DNA from: Mycobacterium paraffinicum
GTDB taxonomy: Bacteria > Actinomycetota > Actinomycetes > Mycobacteriales > Mycobacteriaceae
DNA length: 64,000 nucleotides
Reading direction: 5' to 3'
Assembly (NCBI RefSeq): GCF_001907675.1
Contig: NZ_MPNT01000001.1
Span: 248,001-312,000, forward strand
The stretch's first letter is position 1; each line of letters starts with the position of its first letter. Under the pieces are notes generated by a model. It ran no database searches, had not been told where the DNA came from, and worked only from the letters and a program-made list of their open reading frames with translations. A program made the translations under genes and the position numbers. Positions 59,656-64,000 of the stretch are shown here, piece by piece.

Positions 59656-59818
59656 CGCGGCAGAACCACCTCTGCGTGGTCGATGCCGCGACCGGGCTCG
59701 ATTTTCACGATCGCCTCCACCCTCGCGGATCGACTCGACATTCGAATGCGCTAGTTTATCTTACTGATTGTCCCGTCCGAAATCCGGTCGTTGCCGGTTC
59801 CGGCTCGGTCAGCCCAAA

Positions 59819-60586
59819 TCAAGAAGTCAAATATCCGCCATCGACGGCGTACGTCGCGCCCGTGATGTAGGCCGCGGCGCCCGTGCATAGAAAAAGTATC
59901 GGTCCGGTGATGTCCTCGGGGTTCGCCGCTCGCCCCATCGGAATGCGCCGCAACTCGGCTTTCAGAAGTTCGGGGTTGGCCATCGCCTCTGCTGATCTGG
60001 CGGTCAGCGTGAGACCAGGCGCTATCGCGTTGACGCGGATGCCATCCTTCGCCCATTTGCGGGCCAGGTTCATGGTGAGCATCACCAGTCCCGACTTGGC
60101 GGCGCCGTAGCCCGGGAACGGTGCAGTCGTACGGAAAGCCGCCATCGAGCCGACATTGACAACCGCTCCCCCGCCTGCCGCTGCACTATCCCTGAGCATG
60201 GGATGTAAGCCGACAGTCAGCCTCATTGGACCCGTGAGATTCACCGCCACCGCTTCGGCGAACCCGCTCGGGTCCCATTCCCTCACTCCGCCGGGCATTG
60301 CACCGCCGGCATTGTTGACGAGGACATCGAGCCGGTCAATGGCACCGACGACGGCGTCCACCGACTCCGGCGAGCCCAATTCGCACTGGAGGTATTCGAA
60401 CCCGTCAAGGTCGACGTCATAGCCGCTGGCCGAAGCGCGCCGCCCCGTCACGGTTACCGCCGCGCCCGCGTGCGCAAACGCCATTGCCGTGGCATGCCCG
60501 ATTCCGCTGGTAGCTCCCGTCACCAGCACGCGGGTACCGGTGAAGTTGAAGGCTGCCGAATTCGTCTGCCCCACATTGTCCGTCAC
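59819..60586 (-). CDS. Short-chain dehydrogenase
   Basis: 255 aa; GTG 60586. VLVTGATSGIGHATAMAFAHAGA, VTGRRAS (NADP-type Arg), VLVNNAGG, YGAAK, RVNAIAPG, ITGATYAVDGGYLTS. Classical FabG-like SDR with unknown substrate. Third in a row of three minus-strand SDRs. Confidence 0.85.
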   Translation of the reverse strand: MTDNVGQTNSAAFNFTGTRVLVTGATSGIGHATAMAFAHAGAAVTVTGRRASASGYDVDLDGFEYLQCELGSPESVDAVVGAIDRLDVLVNNAGGAMPGGVREWDPSGFAEAVAVNLTGPMRLTVGLHPMLRDSAAAGGGAVVNVGSMAAFRTTAPFPGYGAAKSGLVMLTMNLARKWAKDGIRVNAIAPGLTLTARSAEAMANPELLKAELRRIPMGRAANPEDITGPILFLCTGAAAYITGATYAVDGGYLTS

Positions 60587-60644
60587 GTTGCCTACCTCGC
60601 GGTCCCGGGCGATAGCGCCGGCTCAGCCGGCAATAAGCGACCAC

Positions 60645-61424
60645 CTATCGCGGTGCGTACGCGGCACCGCCGTCAATGTAGAACGGATGTCCCGTGAGAT
60701 ACCCGGCCGCGTCGCTGGCAAGGAAGACGACGACGGGCGCCAGATCCTTCTCCGTATCACCGGCATACCCGATGGGGAACGATGACTCGATCATCGTGCG
60801 ATTCTCCGGGCTGAGCTCCATCCATGCCTTCATCCCCTCGGTCAGGATGGCAGGGTAGATCACGTTCACCGTGATGCCGAACTTGCTCCAGTCGGTCGCC
60901 GCAGCATAAGTCAGTGAGGCAATCGCGCCTTTGGACATTGCATAGTGTCCGAAGTTCGATACGCCGCCCCGAGAGACGCCCGAAGCGGTATTGATGATCC
61001 GACCCCAATTCTGCTTCTTCATGTACGGGAAGCAGGCCTGCATGAACCGCAGGCTTGCGACTGGTCCCGAATACAGTGCTGTATGGATGGTTTCGTCGTC
61101 GAGATCCTCCCACTCGACGGGATCGACGGCGCCTTGTGCGTTGTTGATCAAGACGTCGACCTTGCCGAAATGTGACACGGTTTGATTCACCACCTCGTGA
61201 ATCTGGTCCTTTTCCCTGACGTCGCACTGCAACGCGACACACTGGCCACCGGCGCCCGTTATCGCGTCGCGCACGGCGACGAGCTCGTCGTAAACGATGT
61301 CGCAGACGACGACCGCGGAACCTTGCGCCGCGAGGGCTTCGGCCTCGGCCTTACCAATGCCGCGCCTGGCCCCGGTGACGATGGACACCTTGCCCTCGAG
61401 TACACCCTGCTGCGGCACGTCCAT
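60645..61424 (-). CDS. Short-chain dehydrogenase
   Basis: 259 aa. AGGAG immediately before ATG 61424 fixes the start. VTGARRGIGKAEAEALAAQGSAVVVCDI (Asp after beta-2 suggests NAD), LINNAQGA, YAMSK, VIYPAILTEG, LTGHPFYIDGGAAYAPR. Classical SDR. Same strand as its two SDR neighbours, 58 and 26 bases away. Confidence 0.86.
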   Translation of the reverse strand: MDVPQQGVLEGKVSIVTGARRGIGKAEAEALAAQGSAVVVCDIVYDELVAVRDAITGAGGQCVALQCDVREKDQIHEVVNQTVSHFGKVDVLINNAQGAVDPVEWEDLDDETIHTALYSGPVASLRFMQACFPYMKKQNWGRIINTASGVSRGGVSNFGHYAMSKGAIASLTYAAATDWSKFGITVNVIYPAILTEGMKAWMELSPENRTMIESSFPIGYAGDTEKDLAPVVVFLASDAAGYLTGHPFYIDGGAAYAPR

Positions 61425-61450
61425 TTCTCCTTCGTCGGGCGCGGGCGGCG

Positions 61451-62401
61451 CTATCGGGGACCCAGCTGGCCGAGCTTGCCCCAGGTCGGACGGGCAAGTG
61501 CGACAACGTCTTCGGCCGAGTAATTTGGGGTATCCTCGGTGAACGCGCCATTGAGCGCCCCGCTCACTTCTTCGAAGTTCCACCGCCCGTTCTCGGCATC
61601 CCACCGTCGGGCCACCGTCGGTGGCGCGAGCTGGACGATCATCGGGCCGTACGCTACGAATACGTGGCCGCTCACACCCCTTGCTGATGGGGAAGCGAGC
61701 CACGCGACCAACGGAGCGACCTGGTTCGGGTGAAACATGGCGTCGTCGTCCGGAACCGCGCTGCCGAACAATGGTGCGGTCATGTCGGTCTGCGCGCGCG
61801 GACACACGGCGTTGGCGCGAACGCCGAAGCTTCCGCACCCGCGGCTCGTCGTGAGGGTCAGCGCCACGATGCCGCCTTTGGCCGCAGCGTAATTCGGCTG
61901 ACCCGGCGAACCGTTGAGATAGGCCTCCGAGGAGGTGTTGACGATCGCGGCCTCGACGGGCTCACCGCGTTCCTTGGCCAAGGCGCGCCAGTAATTGGTC
62001 GCCCACCTGGTGGTGTTGAAGTGTCCGGTCAGATGTACGCGCACGACGGCATCCCACTCATCGGCGTTCATGTTGAAGATCATCCGGTCGCGCAGGATGC
62101 CCGCGTTGTTCACCAGAATGTCGAGGCGGCCGAATTGTTTCGTTGCGGCCTCGATCAATCCCTTGGCCGCCTCGAAGTCGCCCACGTCAGCGTGGTGTCC
62201 GACCGCCGTCCCGCCCGCGTCGGTGATCTCCCGCACCACGGCGTCCGCGTGAGACGGACCGCCGTCGCGCGGGGCAACGTCGTTGACGATCACCGTGGCG
62301 CCGAGCTGAGCGAGTTGCAGGGCCTCGGCCTTGCCCAGGCCCTGCCCCGCGCCGGTCACGATGGCCACCCGGCCACTCAGGTCTTGTGCGCTGGCGCTCA
62401 C
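61451..62401 (-). CDS. Short-chain dehydrogenase, (3R)-hydroxyacyl-CoA dehydrogenase type
   Basis: 316 aa; GTG 62401, AGAGGA upstream. VTGAGQGLGKAEALQLAQLGATVIVNDVAPRDGG..ADAVVREI, LVNNAGILRDRMIFNM, YAAAK, FGVRANAVCPRAQTDMT and a C-terminal extension of about 60 residues. VNDVG/A..GGPSHADAVV with NAGILRDR is the spelling of MFE-2-type hydroxyacyl-CoA dehydrogenases. Divergent from the thiolase at 62503, which would use its product. Confidence 0.86.
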   Translation of the reverse strand: MSASAQDLSGRVAIVTGAGQGLGKAEALQLAQLGATVIVNDVAPRDGGPSHADAVVREITDAGGTAVGHHADVGDFEAAKGLIEAATKQFGRLDILVNNAGILRDRMIFNMNADEWDAVVRVHLTGHFNTTRWATNYWRALAKERGEPVEAAIVNTSSEAYLNGSPGQPNYAAAKGGIVALTLTTSRGCGSFGVRANAVCPRAQTDMTAPLFGSAVPDDDAMFHPNQVAPLVAWLASPSARGVSGHVFVAYGPMIVQLAPPTVARRWDAENGRWNFEEVSGALNGAFTEDTPNYSAEDVVALARPTWGKLGQLGPR

Positions 62402-62436
62402 GATGTCCTCTCGTCACACCCGGAAACGATGTCGCT

Positions 62437-62454
62437 ATATGATTTAAAGAATAT
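62437..62454. promoter_or_regulatory. 18-bp AT-rich palindrome in the divergent SDR/thiolase promoter
   Basis: ATAT-GA-TTTAAA-GA-ATAT, symmetric apart from the two GA dinucleotides, centred in the 101-bp gap between divergent start codons. Contains -10-like TATGAT. Likely operator for both genes. Confidence 0.5.
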
Positions 62455-62502
62455 GGTGCATTGTGCAGGGTACATGTTGCTGAGCCCGATTCGGGAGGCT
62501 TG

Positions 62503-63636
62503 ATGTCGAAAAAAGCGGTGATCGTCGAGGCCGTCCGGACACCCCTCGGAAAGAAGGGCCGGGGGCTGGCCCACCTGCACCCAGCCGAGCTCCTCGCCGC
62601 CGTCTTCACGGAGCTGTTCAAGCGGACGGGCGTGGATGCGGCCGACGTCGATCAGGTCATCGGGGGCTGTGTCACCACAGCCAATGAACAGGCAGGCAAC
62701 ATCACCCGCAGCGGCTGGCTCACTGCAGAGCTACCCATCACTATCGGTGCCACGACGATCGACTGCGCCTGCGGTTCAGGCCAGCAGGCCAATCATCTGA
62801 TCTCGTCGATGGTCGAGGCTGGGGCTATCGACGTCGGTGTGGCCTGTGGGGTCGAATCGATGAGCCGGGTGGCCCTGCACGCGAACAAGCCGGCGGGTGT
62901 GCACACGATTCGCCCCGACAATGCTTCGTGGGAATACCCGACTCAATACGAGGCGGCGGAACGCATCGCCAAGTTGCGTGGGCTGACTCGCGACGATCTC
63001 GATGCGTTCGGCCTACGATCGCAGCAGCTGGCCGCTCGGGCCTGGGCAGACGGTGCCTACACCGACGAAGTAGTTCCGCTGGCAAGCCCAGCCGGGCTTG
63101 TCGACCGCGACGAGGGCATTCGGGATACGTCGGCGGAAAAGCTGGCCACGTTGGCGCCACTCGCCGAGGGGGCGATGCACACCGCGGCTACCAGCTCGCA
63201 GCTGACCGATGGCGCCGCGGCGGTGTTGTGGATGAGCCACGAGCGGGCCATCGCTCTGGGGCTACGCCCCCGCGCCAGGTTTCGCGCCCACAACCTGACC
63301 GGAAGCGATCCCTATTACCTCCTGGATGGTCCGGTTGAAGCAACCGCCCGGGTGCTCGACCAGGCGGCAATGAAACTCGGCGATATCGACCACTACGAGG
63401 TCAACGAGGCATTCGCATCGGTGCCGCTGTCCTGGGCGCGTGTTCACGACGCCGACATGGACAAGCTGAATCCCAACGGGGGGGCTATCGCGCTGGGGCA
63501 TCCGGTCGGCTGCACGGGCAGCCGGCTGGTCACCAGCGCCGTTCATCACCTCGAACGGGCCGATCGGACAACATCATTGATCACGATGTGTACGGGTGGT
63601 GCGATGGCTACCGCCGCCGTGCTCGAGCGGCTGTAA
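62503..63636 (+). CDS. Acetyl-CoA C-acyltransferase (thiolase II, FadA-like)
   Basis: 377 aa; GGGAGG before ATG 62503. Nucleophile Cys90 in IDCACGSGQQA, GVESMSRV, NEAFASVPLSW, GGAIALGHPVGCTGSR (His) and CTGGAMATAAVLE (second Cys). All thiolase residues are intact, so this is a genuine degradative thiolase. Its divergent SDR neighbour probably supplies the 3-oxoacyl-CoA. A steroid-type FadA5/FadA6 role is possible but not shown. Confidence 0.93.
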   Translation: MSKKAVIVEAVRTPLGKKGRGLAHLHPAELLAAVFTELFKRTGVDAADVDQVIGGCVTTANEQAGNITRSGWLTAELPITIGATTIDCACGSGQQANHLISSMVEAGAIDVGVACGVESMSRVALHANKPAGVHTIRPDNASWEYPTQYEAAERIAKLRGLTRDDLDAFGLRSQQLAARAWADGAYTDEVVPLASPAGLVDRDEGIRDTSAEKLATLAPLAEGAMHTAATSSQLTDGAAAVLWMSHERAIALGLRPRARFRAHNLTGSDPYYLLDGPVEATARVLDQAAMKLGDIDHYEVNEAFASVPLSWARVHDADMDKLNPNGGAIALGHPVGCTGSRLVTSAVHHLERADRTTSLITMCTGGAMATAAVLERL

Positions 63637-63729
63637 CGCCTGGCTCCCCGTCAGGCCAAGAGGTCGATGACTCCATCTCGATGCTCCCCGAGTAGCGCGT
63701 CGCAGATCGGGCACCAGCCGCACCCAAGT

Positions 63730-64000
63730 TCAGCTCGCGAGTTCCATCAGTAGGCCACGATTGTGTTCGGGCGCCAGGGCAACGCTGTCTGGGTGATCCC
63801 CCGGGCCGACGACGACGCCGCGCCGCGCGAGATGCCCGCAGGCCTTGGCAATGTCGGCGACCGCGAGGACGATCGACCGGATGCCTTCACCATGCCGACA
63901 CAGGTGATCTTCGATCACGCCGGGCCCGAGTGGGCTGATCAGCTCAACGACGGTGTCAGCCAGCTGAAGCCCGGTGACCCTTGCCCCGATGTGGGGACGT
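63730..64000 (-). CDS. VOC (glyoxalase) superfamily protein, 5-prime end beyond window
   Basis: The minus frame is open from the right edge to TGA at 63730. About 89 residues are visible. GEGIRSIVLAVADIAKACGHLARRGVVV is the start of a VOC repeat (metal-site region, methylmalonyl-CoA epimerase-like), and it ends EHNRGLLMEL with the terminal Glu metal ligand. An internal GTG at 63918 would give only 62 aa; the upstream frame (LQLADTVVELISPLGPG) is protein-like, so the true start lies outside. Convergent with the thiolase. Confidence 0.6.
   Translation of the reverse strand, partial: RPHIGARVTGLQLADTVVELISPLGPGVIEDHLCRHGEGIRSIVLAVADIAKACGHLARRGVVVGPGDHPDSVALAPEHNRGLLMELAS

Noticed and set aside
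1..64000. Mobile elements, integrases, tRNA attachment sites or CRISPR arrays
   Set aside because: Looked for because catabolic clusters are often transferred; no transposase-like protein, tRNA, long flanking repeat or spaced repeat array was found. The only repeats are short operator-like ones.

Overview
The window looks like chromosome from a high-GC, fast-growing or environmental Mycobacterium/Mycolicibacterium or a close relative. The evidence is a complete yrbEA-yrbEB-mceA-F operon with an Mce-associated membrane protein, two SDRs of the mycofactocin-coupled type, three cytochromes P450, many FadE-like acyl-CoA dehydrogenases, several GTG/TTG starts and apparently leaderless promoters. 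I see no tRNA, rRNA, CRISPR array, transposase or phage gene. Almost all of the window is packed with lipid or isoprenoid catabolism genes.

Layout. (1) 0-12 kb: an SDR, then on the minus strand a full Mce import operon (11977 down to 4130) followed by a Mam-type membrane protein and four small exported proteins. An 18-bp near-perfect palindrome lies just upstream of yrbEA. (2) 12-23.6 kb: a mycofactocin-type SDR, the only recognisable transcription factor (TetR, 13219-13851), a CaiB-type CoA-transferase, P450, amidohydrolase, a KshA-like Rieske oxygenase, two dihydrodipicolinate-reductase-like dehydrogenases, two SDRs and a probable small coupled ORF. (3) 23.7-33.7 kb, minus strand: orphan oxidase subunits III and IV with a polytopic membrane protein, a substrate-binding-like protein without signal peptide, aldehyde dehydrogenase, SCP2-type thiolase plus DUF35 partner, a DapA-like aldolase and two amidohydrolases. 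(4) 34.3-42.5 kb: P450 plus its [3Fe-4S] ferredoxin, acyl-CoA synthetase, SDR, a P450 closely related to the first, and a molybdopterin oxidoreductase. (5) 42.6-53.9 kb: a divergent pair of operons. The minus arm has an ADP-forming acyl-CoA synthetase and an acyl-CoA dehydrogenase pair. The plus arm has a 6-oxocamphor-hydrolase-like enzyme followed by a set resembling the igr/ChsE-ChsH-Ltp2 side-chain module. (6) 53.9-64 kb: a third amidohydrolase of the same type, a mandelate-racemase-like enzyme, a ketopantoate-reductase-like enzyme, another acyl-CoA dehydrogenase pair, three SDRs, a thiolase and a truncated VOC protein.

How it may fit together (inference): the Mce system would import a hydrophobic, probably cyclic isoprenoid or steroid-like compound. 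P450s with ferredoxin, the Rieske oxygenase and the molybdenum enzyme would hydroxylate it; SDRs and the aldehyde dehydrogenase would oxidise alcohols and aldehydes; CoA ligases or the CoA-transferase would activate acids; acyl-CoA dehydrogenase pairs, MaoC hydratases, an enoyl-CoA hydratase, thiolases and an Ltp2-like retro-aldolase would shorten chains; the 6-oxocamphor-hydrolase-like enzyme would open a ring beta-diketone. The substrate cannot be read from the sequence.

A recurring 19-bp inverted repeat with half-site TTTCTAG/CTAGAAA at several promoters, next to the single TetR gene, suggests one regulon spanning regions 2-4. Function calls rest on motif reading and memory of families, not on database searches.
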